A DNA stretch of 64,000 nucleotides from Morinoia aosen (Eukaryota > Arthropoda > Malacostraca > Amphipoda > Talitridae): contig CM059567.1 in assembly GCA_030386875.1 (NCBI GenBank), forward strand, positions 81,523,130 to 81,587,129, written 5' to 3'. The translations under genes were made by a program, and so were the position numbers. The notes beneath the pieces are model-generated. The model saw nothing but the letters and a program-made list of their open reading frames with translations. It searched no databases and had not been told where the DNA came from. Positions 56,301-61,053 of the stretch are shown here, in pieces; position 1 is the stretch's first letter, and each line of letters begins with the position of its first letter.

Positions 56301-59065
56301 CTCCCTTTATTTTTTGGTAGCTAATAATTTTGAATTATATCTCACATTGACGTATTAATTGAACGTATAAATGACCATCCATCTCTATCACACTAACTAA
56401 TTAATGTGATGGCTGGGAGTGTATTTTTCATGCAGCTTACAATTTTATCCAGGCATTTTGGTTGATATCGCTCACCTCAAATCTTCCTCCGTATTTAATT
56501 TATTTCATTACTTTTATTGATGATAAGAAGTTATGAGAGGGCAGTTTTACAAGAGTATGTTGTTGGAGTGGGCAATAAATTCATTTTTGCTGTGTCCGAT
56601 AATGCTTGAAAACTATTAAAACTTTTAACCAAAACTCCTGTCAAACCAAGCATTTGTATCAAAATTATTTTGCATTTCAATAACCACTTCCTGTGCTATT
56701 TCAGGGACATCAGATACATTGACACTGAAATGTTCATCGTAAGGCAGAAAGATTTGTTACATTCGTCGGGATAGTGGCCTCTTATTTCAACAATAAGATT
56801 TTGAAAATGATCTTATGTTAAAACTTGCAAATCATCGATATTAATTGCATTTCGCGCTTTTTCAACAGTCTGCGCAAAAGTTGGAAACATGCATGTGTAA
56901 TTTCTTTTACTTGATTTTTGTGATTAAGAGTTTTGGCTTCAATTCGAAAGACGTCTTCTTCCCAGATAACCTCATTATCATACTCTCCTCTCCTTGAAAT
57001 GATGTATTTTATTAAAGATATCAAATATGTCTACTAAATACGACAATTTCCATAATGTAGCTTCCTCTGTCACTATAGATTCAAATAAGTTTATATTTTG
57101 AGCACCGAAAAAATTTGCGCCTCATTTTTTGGTTCAAAAAATTTGTTCGACGTTTTTCATTTCAAGCGCCACGTATCTTACCTCAATGTTGAACACGAGT
57201 ACTACATCGTGTAAGGAATCTAGATATTTGTATAGAATTTTGAAAAGTCTTGTTGCAAGCGGCTTTGATTTTTCAACATAAATTGCTGCAATTACACGAT
57301 TGACTACTACTTTTAACATTTTAACTGCGACGTGAGCCACATTTGGTCACTGAGAGAGAGAGTTTTCATTGCGCTGTTGACCGACCAGTGGTCACAAACT
57401 CAATTTTAAAATATGCCTAATCAAAACGAAATGAGAACACAGTACAGTTTATGTTTAGTATTATCAGCATTCCTCACTACAATCGACTTTAAATTTGAAT
57501 CGAACATTAAACTTCAGTTTTGCCGGCCTCAGTCAGAGTGTTGATGGTATAGGCAATGTCTTGGTAGCTAATACTTGTCGCTGAATTATAAAATGAATTC
57601 AATTCCTCCTAGAGCCACTTTTTAAACTGATAATTGGAAGTTATACTTACAGCCAAGCATTAGGGGTGCCCCATCGGTAAAAGCTTCACACAATATCTTC
57701 CATTTGATTGAGTGTTCTTCAAAGAATTCGTTAATTACAATGAAAATATCAACAGCGGTAGTTGTAGTTTTTCGAGGCTTAAAACCTATCACTCTTCTTT
57801 TATTTTTTTATTCTTAAAATTACGAACACACTCAAGAAGTTGTGAAAATTTTATAGCATCTGTAGCTTATCAAGCTGTAAGCCAAACAGCCCAGCTGGAG
57901 TTTTTTGGTTCTTGACTGAACAATTTGAGATAAAACGTCATAGGACACATCTGAAATTCTTCGTTTTGTAGTATTATTTGACACGGATAGAGTAAAAATT
58001 CATCAAGTGTATCAGAACCTATCATGAGACGTAACCTACAATATCTTTGGTGCACGAAAAACTAAGATTTTCATCTAGTGTATTTGGCATTTTAGCCTGT
58101 GCAATCTTTAATGCAACGAATTTGAAGCTTCAATTGCCGCAAAGTTTTTGTTATTAAATGATCTACTTACGGCAACCCGGCAGCTCTTAATAATCCCCGC
58201 TTCCAGTGGTGAAAACGGCGTATTTGACACCATTTTAAAGAGGACTTTTCAATCATAAAATGCGCTAAAAAACTTGATGATCGTGGTACAACCATTAACT
58301 TGTAAGAAAAAGGAACAGCAACGAGCGGCCTTCGCTCACATTGAAGCAGGCGTGAGACCAGGCTATTGTCAAAGTTGTTTAATGGGAAAATATGTTTTGC
58401 TGAACTAGAAGATAAGCTTTATAATTTTTAGAGCTTCCATATGTACTTCATCCATTCAGATTTGCACTATACGTATAGTACGCAAGCGCAAGCAATAAAA
58501 CAGGTCTGTTGTCTTGTACTTAGTTCACTTTATATTTTCATTTTACTGAAGTGAGAATTCGGTTAGATTTGATATAAAGTGTATTACGTACTCAAATATA
58601 TTTAAGTTAACTATTTTAGAAATGCCAGTAGTAAATGAAAATTAAAATTTTTGACTTGAGAAAGAACTCATAAAAGTGAGACAAAAATGGTTTAATTACA
58701 TTTCTCTCTCGAAACCAGAACTCCCTGCTGCTTCGAGAAAACATTCCAATCTTTATATAGAAGTTCTACTGTCATCCCTTTATGATCTGTCATGCCTTGG
58801 CCTAACGTGGGTTAGAACAGTTGGAAACGTACGGTATGCAGTCGTTCAGCATTTCTGACAATTGATCTCCTAGACTAATGGATCGAATAAAGCTGAAATT
58901 TAATCACCTAACAGGTACGACGTGTGCAAGTGCTTCAGGCCGGAAGACAATTTCATCGCGGGACAGAAAAGGAACTATGGCGATTGTGATGAAGATAGTC
59001 TTATGAATGAACGACCTCTGCAAGCTGAAACTAAAGGCTGTAAAAACGGATCAAGCTTTCTCTGA
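6732..59065 (+). CDS. CHT1: high-affinity choline transporter, 12 coding exons (544 aa)
   Basis: Sodium- and chloride-coupled choline transporter of the SLC5A7 family. It acts in the plasma membrane and vesicles of cholinergic terminals, supplying choline for acetylcholine synthesis. Exons are 6732-6894, 8559-8666, 31432-31587, 33764-33912, 36330-36485, 37598-37727, 38183-38271, 44208-44330, 45111-45214, 53651-53781, 55760-55934 and 58915-59065. All introns are GT-AG, the phases agree, and the total is 1635 nt. Family blocks appear in order: [95 protein letters not shown] and [14 protein letters not shown]. Residues 330-338 (AVMSSADSS) carry the SLC5 sodium-site core. Oddities are the loss of the GLWYLSSDLVY motif (here [14 protein letters not shown]) and a short Cys-containing C-tail without an obvious vertebrate-like endocytic dileucine motif. 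The protein is about 35 residues shorter than human CHT1. It could be a lineage-specific paralogue and not the main neuronal CHT. Confidence 0.95.
6895..8558 (+). other. CHT1 intron 1
   Basis: GT-AG intron of 1664 bp. AT-rich with no gene seen. A GC-richer patch at about 7825-7935 (GACGCGACCGGCAGTGAGTG, later GCTAAGGACTGGCTAGGGCC) stands out in base composition and may be a transposon remnant, but I cannot name it. Confidence 0.5.
8559..8666 (+). CDS. CHT1: CHT1 coding exon 2 (aa 55-90)
   Basis: Follows acceptor CTCCGCAG and reads [20 protein letters not shown] then [13 protein letters not shown]. This is among the most conserved blocks of the family and lies in the second membrane region near the substrate and sodium sites. 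The donor is ATAG|GTGGGT in phase 1. Intron 2 behind it is 22.8 kb, the largest in the gene. Confidence 0.94.
8667..12450 (+). other. 5' part of CHT1 intron 2, nothing identified
   Basis: AT-rich intronic DNA. No open frame in it resembles a known protein. At 11690-11870 several imperfect TTAGGA(C/T)AAG words recur, a weak local repetition with no clear period. Confidence 0.45.
12460..12498. repeat. GC-rich hairpin in an AT-rich intron
   Basis: GTTTTTCGACGCGCG (12460-12474) and CGCGCGTCAAAAAC (12485-12498) are inverted copies around a 10-base loop, with one base missing in the right arm. The next 120 bases stay rich in GACG/CGTC words. This resembles the inner or terminal part of a non-autonomous DNA transposon, but no matching far end was found. 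Confidence 0.6.
13440..13515. mobile_element. 76-bp palindromic MITE-like element with TA duplication
   Basis: The left arm starts CAGGATGGAGCAGTCTATCA at 13440. The right arm, inverted, starts CAGGGTGCGGCAGTCAATTC from 13515, and both continue with a TGCATTTT word. TA dinucleotides flank both ends (13438-13439 and 13516-13517). The arms occupy nearly the whole element, so it would fold into one hairpin. The TACAGG-type end and TA target fit Tc1/mariner-type non-autonomous elements. Confidence 0.7.
13612..14045. repeat. two diverged direct repeats, ~300 bp apart
   Basis: The segment near 13620-13720 (TTATGAAACTTGCGTAATAT, then GCATTTTATTCGTG and TTCAGAGAAAA) recurs near 13945-14040 (TTATGAAACTTGCACAGTAT, then GCATTTTATTCATGG and TCTAGAAAAT). 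Order and spacing are kept. The sequence between them includes the TTAGG run at 13803-13823. The origin is unknown. Confidence 0.6.
13803..13823. repeat. short interstitial (TTAGG)n run
   Basis: AGGTTAGGTTAGGTTAGGGTT contains about four units of TTAGG, the common arthropod telomere repeat. It is short and may be chance or a repair scar, but it supports an arthropod origin. Confidence 0.6.
15015..15392 (+). pseudogene. LINE reverse-transcriptase C-terminal tail (CR1/L2/Jockey-like)
   Basis: The open frame reads AAKVVCN, then [41 protein letters not shown] and [20 protein letters not shown] to the stop. This is the tail of non-LTR retrotransposon proteins (pattern AARVV...HITP.L..LHWLP...R...A..LWN.LP..I....S...FK..L). 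It is 5'-truncated, since no reverse-transcriptase core precedes it, which is usual for LINE insertions. A relative lies at 63711-63878. The exact clade is uncertain. Confidence 0.8.
15535..16735. repeat. microsatellite-rich region built of diverged ~640-bp units
   Basis: A block starting CGCTGCCATTTGCAAACATG near 15548 and one starting CGCTGACATTCGCGCACATG near 16182 share GCTTACTTG(A/T)ATAT, then TG/TA-rich runs, and later GAAGCATCCATGTAAAA (about 15826) and AAAGCATTCATGTAAAA (about 16474) followed by GTG(T/C)GATCATCCA. Another unit, TATTGCAGACATTCTGCACC (15762) and AATTGCCGACAATTTGCGCC (15937), repeats inside. It includes a (TG)n run at 15735-15755 and TA-rich runs at 16630-16720. The long frames here are low-complexity artefacts. 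Confidence 0.65.
16833..19280. other. intron 2 segment, nothing identified
   Basis: AT-rich intronic DNA with scattered short frames on both strands, none with a recognisable motif. I see no RNA gene or transposon end. Confidence 0.45.
19281..19674 (+). pseudogene. BED zinc finger and N-terminal part of a hAT-type transposase
   Basis: Starting [20 protein letters not shown], the frame shows a BED-type finger: [12 protein letters not shown], then LRHLKSEH (Cys-x2-Cys ... His-x4-His). An in-frame TGA at 19488-19490 interrupts it. The same frame then continues with [28 protein letters not shown] and [12 protein letters not shown] before the next stop, matching the linker and first hAT segment that follow BED fingers. 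No catalytic domain was found downstream. It is either a 3'-truncated copy or a stop-interrupted relic. Confidence 0.7.
19675..21701. other. intron 2 segment between hAT remnant and Penelope palindrome
   Basis: No protein family recognised. It contains an (AT)n run at 19989-20009. Several medium frames (20337-20648 minus, 20624-20812 plus, 20846-21187 plus) overlap one another and lack motifs, so they are left uncalled. Confidence 0.45.
21702..21713. repeat. left 12-bp target-site duplication of the palindrome
   Basis: TCTGGAAACTCT directly abuts the outer end of the left arm. The identical 12-mer lies at 24853-24864 beyond the right arm, in the same orientation. Exact identity at both borders supports one integration event. 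Confidence 0.7.
21774..21798 (-). ncRNA. minimal hammerhead ribozyme motif, left arm
   Basis: On the minus strand the core reads CTGATGA, T, GGAG, loop CTGGA, CTCC, GAAA, followed by the self-complementary ACGT. This is the catalytic core of a hammerhead with a 4-bp stem II and a minimal stem III. Minimal hammerheads of this kind, thought to act as dimers, are reported in the terminal repeats of Penelope-like elements, and the motif sits exactly there in the minus copy. Activity is not shown by sequence. Confidence 0.75.
22175..22654 (-). pseudogene. mariner transposase, C-terminal catalytic half
   Basis: The open frame reads [20 protein letters not shown], then [40 protein letters not shown] and [15 protein letters not shown]. 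It contains the second aspartate in HHDNAPAH and the third in CDFW, 34 residues apart, the D34D spacing of mariner. The N-terminal DNA-binding domain and the first catalytic aspartate are missing because the element is truncated and joined to an inverted 3' end. The remaining frame has no stop, so the insertion is fairly young. Confidence 0.9.
22661..22780 (+). pseudogene. mariner transposase C-terminal fragment, inverted second copy
   Basis: Reads [20 protein letters not shown] then [19 protein letters not shown] before the stop. It is the same C-terminus as the minus-strand fragment with a few substitutions ([18 protein letters not shown] against [18 protein letters not shown]). The differences show that the two halves come from two distinct mariner copies and not from a recent duplication of one end. 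Confidence 0.85.
22855..23431 (-). pseudogene. Penelope-like RT C-terminus and GIY-YIG endonuclease (left arm)
   Basis: On the minus strand the arm reads [40 protein letters not shown] and so on to YFRNLQ, the Penelope reverse-transcriptase tail, then the endonuclease. One indel relative to the right arm changes frame near [10 protein letters not shown]. If the mariner is ignored, the frame continues past its site as [20 protein letters not shown] then LDSASTEC, the usual continuation after a Penelope GIY-YIG domain. The left arm therefore keeps more of the endonuclease tail than the right arm, where a 4-bp insertion ends the frame. Confidence 0.8.
23432..24426 (+). pseudogene. Penelope-like element: reverse transcriptase plus GIY-YIG endonuclease
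   Basis: The frame covers the RT from motif B onward: [20 protein letters not shown], the catalytic [39 protein letters not shown] and the thumb-like tail to YFQNLQ. A single TGA follows at 24199-24201. The same frame then continues [40 protein letters not shown] and RMAEHRG, the GIY-YIG endonuclease with its Cys-x2-Cys. So one stop separates RT and endonuclease, which are normally one protein. The frame ends at TAA near 24434 after a TATA insertion absent from the left arm. The N-terminal RT part is missing, so the copy is 5'-truncated. The first 61 codons of the ATG frame at 23371 are arm sequence read antisense. Confidence 0.88.
24736..24764 (+). ncRNA. minimal hammerhead ribozyme motif, right arm
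   Basis: CTGATGA at 24736-24742, one unpaired T, stem II GGAG (24744-24747) with CTCC (24753-24756) around loop CTGGA, GAAA at 24757-24760, then ACGT spanning 24760-24763. TTC after it can pair with GAA just before CTGATGA, giving a 3-bp stem I. With only ACGT for stem III a single molecule is strained, but two can pair through ACGT, as proposed for Penelope hammerheads. The core is identical to that of the left arm. Confidence 0.78.
24853..24864. repeat. right 12-bp target-site duplication of the palindrome
   Basis: Exact copy of the 12-mer at 21702-21713. It lies 32 bp outside the point where the right arm stops matching the left one, so the plus copy keeps slightly more of its 3' end than the minus copy. 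Confidence 0.7.
24865..29690. other. intron 2 segment, no gene identified; (CT)n run
   Basis: AT-rich intronic DNA containing a (CT)n microsatellite at 26291-26328. Frames such as 27657-27863 and 28205-28519 have no motif I recognise. The latter is Cys-rich at its start but lacks any ordered zinc-finger spacing. No tRNA or transposon ends were seen. Confidence 0.45.
26291..26328. repeat. (CT)n microsatellite
   Basis: An almost pure CT dinucleotide run with one A interruption near its start. Confidence 0.9.
29694..30228 (+). pseudogene. second Penelope-like remnant, linker and eroded endonuclease
   Basis: The frame reads [20 protein letters not shown] then KQIIKNN, matching the segment between RT and endonuclease in a different Penelope lineage (YYKNQM...YK.DE..LK.II..N). 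After frameshifts LRLVFYYK (about 29925) and TNVVYEYK (about 30018) follow, matching the (L).IYYK and TNVVYEY(K)C stretches before the GIY-YIG cysteines. The rest is eroded. The flank to about 30400 is AT-rich and could be its terminal repeat. It is diverged from the palindrome at 21714-24852 and is clearly a separate, older insertion. Confidence 0.6.
30656..30716. repeat. short tandem repeat, ~16-bp unit
   Basis: About four copies of (A/G)TGGTATATAACAG with small changes. Looser related words (TAGGTATG, GGGTACGGTATAT) extend upstream to about 30595. Unit length and lack of spacers exclude a CRISPR array. Confidence 0.75.
30728..30961 (-). pseudogene. DDE (Tc1/mariner-superfamily, DUF4817-type) transposase tail
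   Basis: On the minus strand one frame gives [10 protein letters not shown]. After a frameshift, [20 protein letters not shown] and [16 protein letters not shown] follow to a stop. This fits the C-terminus of arthropod DDE_3 transposases (L.S.VYETP...EEDLI.RIV.A...IR...G...R..QSL.RR...C). Only the tail is left. The element at 59318-61053 is of the same broad type. Confidence 0.65.
31432..31587 (+). CDS. CHT1: CHT1 coding exon 3 (aa 91-142)
   Basis: Acceptor TTTTTTGGCAG. Encodes [20 protein letters not shown], then [20 protein letters not shown] and [12 protein letters not shown], all diagnostic CHT1 blocks covering the third membrane segment. The donor is CTGG|GTGAGT in phase 1. This exon is markedly GC-richer than the flanking introns. 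Confidence 0.95.
31588..33763 (+). other. CHT1 intron 3
   Basis: GT-AG intron of 2176 bp. AT-rich with no coding element seen. It holds a hammerhead-like motif at 32883-32908 that may be a solo Penelope end. Confidence 0.6.
32883..32908 (+). ncRNA. degenerate hammerhead-like motif
   Basis: Reads CTGATGA, T, GAGC, loop TGAG, GCTT, GAAA, then TG. Stem II pairs with one G-U. The preceding GCAGATAATGA resembles the GCAGACATAATGA that lies before the hammerhead of the Penelope palindrome. No stem I partner is convincing, so this is at best a relic of a Penelope terminal repeat. Confidence 0.35.
33764..33912 (+). CDS. CHT1: CHT1 coding exon 4 (aa 143-192)
   Basis: Acceptor TTATTTGCAG. Encodes [20 protein letters not shown] and [20 protein letters not shown], then QLFCIFAGL. 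The [13 protein letters not shown] motif is shared across SLC5 transporters and is nearly invariant in CHT1. The donor is CTC|GTGAGT in phase 0. Confidence 0.95.
33913..36329 (+). other. CHT1 intron 4
   Basis: GT-AG intron of 2417 bp, AT-rich, with a short (AT)n run near 34896. No gene, RNA or transposon recognised. Confidence 0.6.
36330..36485 (+). CDS. CHT1: CHT1 coding exon 5 (aa 193-244)
   Basis: Acceptor CATGCGGCAG. Begins [13 protein letters not shown], matching the family LWISVPFAL block. It then encodes an extracellular loop ([20 protein letters not shown]) and [13 protein letters not shown]. The loop is the most variable part of the family and is Asp-rich here. The donor is CAG|GTGTGT in phase 0. 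Confidence 0.94.
36486..38182 (+). other. CHT1 introns 5 and 6 (exon 6 at 37598-37727 between them)
   Basis: Introns of 1112 and 455 bp, both GT-AG. No additional gene or repeat is recognised. Long frames overlapping exon 6 on both strands are shadows of its GC-rich sequence. Confidence 0.6.
37598..37727 (+). CDS. CHT1: CHT1 coding exon 6 (aa 245-287)
   Basis: Acceptor CTGTTGGCAG. Encodes [20 protein letters not shown], then [21 protein letters not shown], matching the human WQAYFQRVLS.SSAT..QVLSF..AFGC...IPA.LIGAIGAST region. The donor is ACAG|GTGAGT in phase 1. Confidence 0.94.
38183..38271 (+). CDS. CHT1: CHT1 coding exon 7 (aa 288-317)
   Basis: Acceptor TGTACCCGCAG. Encodes [20 protein letters not shown] and [10 protein letters not shown], matching the human DWNQTAYG.PD....ADMILPIVLQYLCP loop and membrane segment. 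The donor is TCT|GTGAGT in phase 0. The same frame stays open for 357 bases into intron 7, so intron retention would still be translated. Confidence 0.92.
38272..41640 (+). other. 5' part of CHT1 intron 7
   Basis: AT-rich intronic DNA. The first 357 bases continue the frame of exon 7 without a stop. Otherwise no coding or mobile sequence is recognised. Confidence 0.5.
41645..42270 (-). pseudogene. Tc1-like (IS630/Tc1/mariner) transposase relic
   Basis: On the minus strand the pieces in order are [13 protein letters not shown] (about 42130), [20 protein letters not shown] (about 42000), [20 protein letters not shown] then [15 protein letters not shown] (about 41900-41780), and EGGHIEYNF (about 41650). 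These match D..SPDLNP.D...W..LEA and the terminal KGGHIE of a Tc1-like group frequent in invertebrates. Frameshifts and stops make it non-functional. Terminal inverted repeats were not found. Confidence 0.7.
42481..42557. repeat. 23-bp stem inverted repeat
   Basis: GCCGTATCTATGATACCGCA(GCT) at 42487-42509 pairs with the inverted copy at 42530-42552 with two mismatches, around a 20-base loop. Pairing extends a few bases further with a bulge (TGCT/AGCA). The stem contains its own partial symmetry (ATCTATGAT). Confidence 0.7.
42553..43300. repeat. diverged AT-rich tandem repeat, ~150-200 bp period
   Basis: Landmarks recur: CCAAAGGGATTGAAAAGAGCTACAAA (about 42573), CGAAAGGGCTTGAAAAGAGCTACAAA (about 42746) and CGATAGGGCTTAGCAAGG (about 42932), preceded by AGAG(C/T)TACA.GAATG-type words. 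Long A runs and T runs fill the units. The 100-codon frames on both strands (42783-43145 and 42991-43311) are low-complexity artefacts of these runs. Confidence 0.6.
43311..44207 (+). other. 3' end of CHT1 intron 7
   Basis: AT-rich with no recognised content. Leads to the exon 8 acceptor. Confidence 0.5.
44208..44330 (+). CDS. CHT1: CHT1 coding exon 8 (aa 318-358)
   Basis: Acceptor TTGCCTGCAG. Encodes [20 protein letters not shown], then [20 protein letters not shown] and K. The SSADSS serines and aspartate correspond to the conserved sodium-binding helix of SLC5 proteins. The donor is AAG|GTAAGC in phase 0. Confidence 0.95.
45111..45214 (+). CDS. CHT1: CHT1 coding exon 9 (aa 359-392)
   Basis: Acceptor ATTGGTGCAG. 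Encodes [20 protein letters not shown] and [21 protein letters not shown] matches the human KEIVWVMR. The hydrophobic segment after it is poorly conserved, and the usual YGLW before the intron is replaced. The donor is CTT|GTAAGT with two bases of codon 393 carried over. Confidence 0.9.
45215..47150 (+). other. 5' part of CHT1 intron 9
   Basis: AT-rich intronic DNA. On the minus strand around 46690-46760 a reading gives [11 protein letters not shown], which resembles the C-terminal GNHFEHL of DDE transposases. The stretch is too short and broken to call an element. No gene is recognised. Confidence 0.4.
47152..48233. mobile_element. foldback element with ~245-bp terminal inverted repeats
   Basis: The left end CCGGGTGTCCCATGAAAAT at 47152 and the inverted right end CCGGGTTTCCCAGAAAAAT at 48233 are flanked by TA (47150-47151 and 48234-48235). 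The arms stay alignable for about 245 bp. Shared words include AAATTAACATATTTGA, TTTGTTTCCTTTTCGAATAA and GTAGAAAAACTA. The unique middle (about 47400-47985) contains a GC-richer stretch (47690-47880) of unknown origin and no transposase. The CCGGGTGTCCCA-type end and TA target fit a non-autonomous Tc1/mariner-superfamily element. Frames within it are not genes. Confidence 0.75.
48240..53650 (+). other. 3' part of CHT1 intron 9
   Basis: AT-rich intronic DNA. Frames at 48333-48626 (minus), 50905-51156 and 51529-51822 show no motif I can name. A GC-richer patch at 52000-52150 has no recognisable content. Confidence 0.4.
53651..53781 (+). CDS. CHT1: CHT1 coding exon 10 (aa 393-436)
   Basis: Acceptor TGTTGACAG. 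Encodes [20 protein letters not shown], then [20 protein letters not shown] and [15 protein letters not shown] and NTYGS..G match human DLVYIVIFPQL and NTYGA.AG. The tripeptide before DLV (LCG) replaces the usual LSS. The donor is CTTG|GTGAGT in phase 1. Confidence 0.91.
54256..54310. repeat. third copy of the interspersed repeat tail
   Basis: CTTTATTTCCAATCAAG, then ACATATGATC and ATTGGTTTTTAAAATG, parallels the units at 3120-3175 and 4250-4305. Read on the minus strand it continues the SINE just beside it and ends in GATTGGAAATAAAG, so it is probably that SINE's 3' end. Confidence 0.5.
54303..54514 (-). mobile_element. tRNA-derived SINE
   Basis: On the minus strand the head reads GTCGAGTGGCGAGCAGGGGT, TAAGGGATCGG and then GGGTTCGTATCCC. 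This gives an RNA polymerase III A-box-like TGGCGAGCAGG (54497-54507) and a B box GGTTCGTATCC (54452-54462) at tRNA-like spacing, most like a Ser/Leu tRNA head. A body of about 130 bp follows (GTCGGAAATGGGTACCGG, CTTTACGGGGGAACCGTC). The borders carry a short shared word (ATTTTAA), a possible target duplication. Beyond its 3' end is the tail sequence also found at 3111-3280 and 4230-4403. The GC-rich composition contrasts with the intron. Confidence 0.65.
54520..55759 (+). other. rest of CHT1 intron 10
   Basis: AT-rich. A CTGATGATCATACTTGAAAT word on the minus strand near 54640 looks superficially hammerhead-like but cannot form stem II. No gene seen. Confidence 0.5.
55760..55934 (+). CDS. 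CHT1: CHT1 coding exon 11 (aa 437-494)
   Basis: Acceptor CTGACTTTAG. Encodes [20 protein letters not shown], then [19 protein letters not shown] and [12 protein letters not shown]. It matches the human GGEPYL.LQPLI.YPGY, FPFKTLAM and LAKYLFESGTLPPK blocks covering the last membrane segments. The donor is AA|GTAAGT in phase 2. Confidence 0.94.
56018..58270 (-). pseudogene. hAT transposon (ZBED5/SCAND3-like transposase), decayed
   Basis: On the minus strand, from N- to C-terminal, the pieces are: [20 protein letters not shown] (about 58110), [19 protein letters not shown] (about 57960), [20 protein letters not shown] then [20 protein letters not shown] (about 57780-57650), [20 protein letters not shown] then [10 protein letters not shown] (about 57270-57150), and [19 protein letters not shown] (about 56725). 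They match in order the hAT blocks A.KIA..K.PHT..E, RRI.DM..D, TT...DIF, C.DGAP.MLG, ..LN.RLF..L and F.TEVRWLS. Stops and frameshifts abound. A hAT-like terminus CAGTGGCTCCCAACCTTT lies at 56018-56035, preceded by TTCTAGAT. The opposite end was not found. It lies antisense within CHT1 intron 11. Confidence 0.75.
58915..59065 (+). CDS. CHT1: CHT1 coding exon 12, C-terminal tail (aa 495-544) and stop
   Basis: Acceptor CACCTAACAG. Completes Lys495 and encodes [13 protein letters not shown], then an acidic and polar cytosolic tail ([14 protein letters not shown]) ending SSFL before TGA at 59063-59065. KYD matches the start of the human tail (K(L/Y)D.FDAVV). Beyond that I see no similarity to vertebrate tails. 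The CKC pair just after the last membrane segment could be a lipidation site, which is speculative. Confidence 0.88.
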
Positions 59066-59313
59066 AGTCCTTGTAGTTGTACGACGTAAGCCATTGCATT
59101 TTTGCAATTATGCTTTTAGTATGGGACACGAACCACAATCTCTACTGCTAGCTGATAGTGCCACAGCGTATTAGAGGCCTCAGAGAATTCTGCACTGCAA
59201 TACTACGAAAAAATGTGTAGATATAATGTGATGTTTACAAAGCTAATGCTGTTGCTGACCTTTTAAAATATCACACCCTATATGTAGTGTCAAATTAACT
59301 CCAGCACCAAGGG
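59066..59313 (+). other. CHT1 3' UTR (inferred)
   Basis: Non-coding sequence between the stop and the first AATAAA. No other AATAAA or ATTAAA is visible in it. Confidence 0.5.
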
Positions 59314-59319
59314 AATAAA
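59314..59319 (+). terminator. CHT1: candidate polyadenylation signal of CHT1
   Basis: AATAAA about 250 bp after the stop is the first canonical hexamer downstream. Its last bases coincide with the inferred TA duplication and first bases of the DNA transposon that starts here, so the signal straddles host and transposon sequence. Use of the site is inferred. Confidence 0.45.
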
Positions 59320-61053
59320 GGGTGGCGCAAAAAGAAAGCATGGATTTTGAACTAGTATAATTGGCTTTATATTGATCAAATACAATTAGTACTCACATCA
59401 CGATTAGTAATGTAGTCAATTTATGAATTGTCAGGTTTTCGAACGTTTGTCACTTTTCTCAAATTAAAGCAAACATCATGCAGTTGGCTGCCTTCTTCGT
59501 GAATACGCATTTAAAGCCTTTCTTCACAATTCACCATCACTTTCGTCAAAGTGTCATGAGAAAGAGCAGCAAATTCCTCACGTATTGCAACTTCCAGACC
59601 GTTGAGTGAACAAATTTGTTGCAGTACACTTTACTTTTTACACTTTACATTACCCCGTAACCAGATGTCACAAACCAACAAATCTGGCGAACGTGCAGGC
59701 CAATGGACATCGCCGAAGAGTGAGACCACGTGTTGGGGAAAAATTTCTCCAGCAACTGCCATGGAATCATTAGCCGCGTGGGCTGTGGCTCCATCTTATT
59801 GGAACCTTATGTCCGCCGTGTTCATCCCTAAAGTGTTCAGTGGGGCCGCACGGAATTGAATAGCAGTACTACATAAAGTGTAGCATTCACGGATATACTA
59901 ACACGGCCTTCTTAAAAAACAAGGCCTTACGGTTCCCACTTTGGACACTCCACACCTCACAGTCACTTTTGCACTGCGCAGTGGTTTTTGATGCAATCCT
60001 TATCGGTTGTCTGCTGCCCAACAGCGGCAGATTTGTATGTCTAAGTGAAAATGCGTTTCTTCACTCATCATCAACAAAACATAAGTTCACAAAACAGTCT
60101 ACGTTCATAATAAACATGTTCGTGAATCTTCTTCACGATCATAATCTTGAAAGGCTGAAATTGTAACTCATCCTTCAGGATGCGCTGCAGCGAGCGACAA
60201 AATGTGCACAAAGTTGGAGCGCGTCGCTTAATGGATGCGGCGAGGACTTTAAAAGCGCAAACACTTTTTCTCTGTCGACATTTTTCAGCTTTCGCACCGT
60301 GCAAGGACAACCAGGCAACTTCTGCTTCGTGACTGATCCAGTTGAGCGATAAGAGGCAACCTATCGCCAAATTGTGTTGGGATAAGTATCGAAACAAACA
60401 TAAATGTATAATATTTGAGAGCTTTCAATATTTGAGAGCTTTCAGTATATTTACCACAGAAGATACCGAGGTATAATGTTTCTTAAGTCTAATACAATGG
60501 TCTAATTTGAATATAGCTACCTGTGGGCCCGAATAAGTTCAGCGACTTCTGGGGCATCCTACCATCAACGTTATTCTAAGGTGTACAATAATGTTTAACC
60601 TAAATCACTTAACCTAGTTTCGCATTAAACTGATCAGTGAGATAATTTACTCGATATCAGATATTTCATTTTACAATATAGGTCATATGGACTATACCTA
60701 ACAGTATATTCGATAAACGATTTAACAGCAGACTGAAGATCGGCGATATTCCCCATGGCAAATTACATTATTGGAAACAGTCATGTAGGAGACAAGATTT
60801 GACTTGGTGATCTTACACGACTAGTATTCCGATAGGAAGTGAGACTCAAGATTTCTTTTGAATACCTTGTCGCGGAATATTAAAGTGTGTATGGAAAAGG
60901 CATTGAATTGTGATCACAGAGTCATTTCTTTTGAAGAAATATTCCACAGCGAAAACGCGATGCTACAGCTACACGATCCACTTCGCCATTGCTACTTCGC
61001 TCCCACCACTGTTGCCACGCAAGTCAAATCCATCCGTTTTTTTGCGCCACCCG
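59318..61053 (-). mobile_element. Tc1/mariner-superfamily element with DUF4817/DDE_3-type transposase relic
   Basis: The ends are inverted: GGGTGGCGCAAAAAGAAAGC and ATGGATTT at the left, GGGTGGCGCAAAAAAACGG and ATGGATTT (inverted) at the right, flanked by TA at 59316-59317 and 61054-61055. The transposase on the minus strand starts at 60989 (MAKWIV), with RVFAVEYFFKRNDSVITIQC then HFNIPRQG (DUF4817-type N-terminus). From 60397 downward it has KRRAPTLCTFCRSLQRILKD then ELQFQPFKIMIVKKI, THFHLD (about 60060), AKVTVRCGV (about 59960), DGATAHAAN (about 59780), GDVHWPARSPDLLVCDIW (about 59700) and VAIREEFAALSHDTLTKVMV (about 59560). Stops and frameshifts, plus about 400 bp without similarity (60400-60800), show it is dead. 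Confidence 0.82.
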
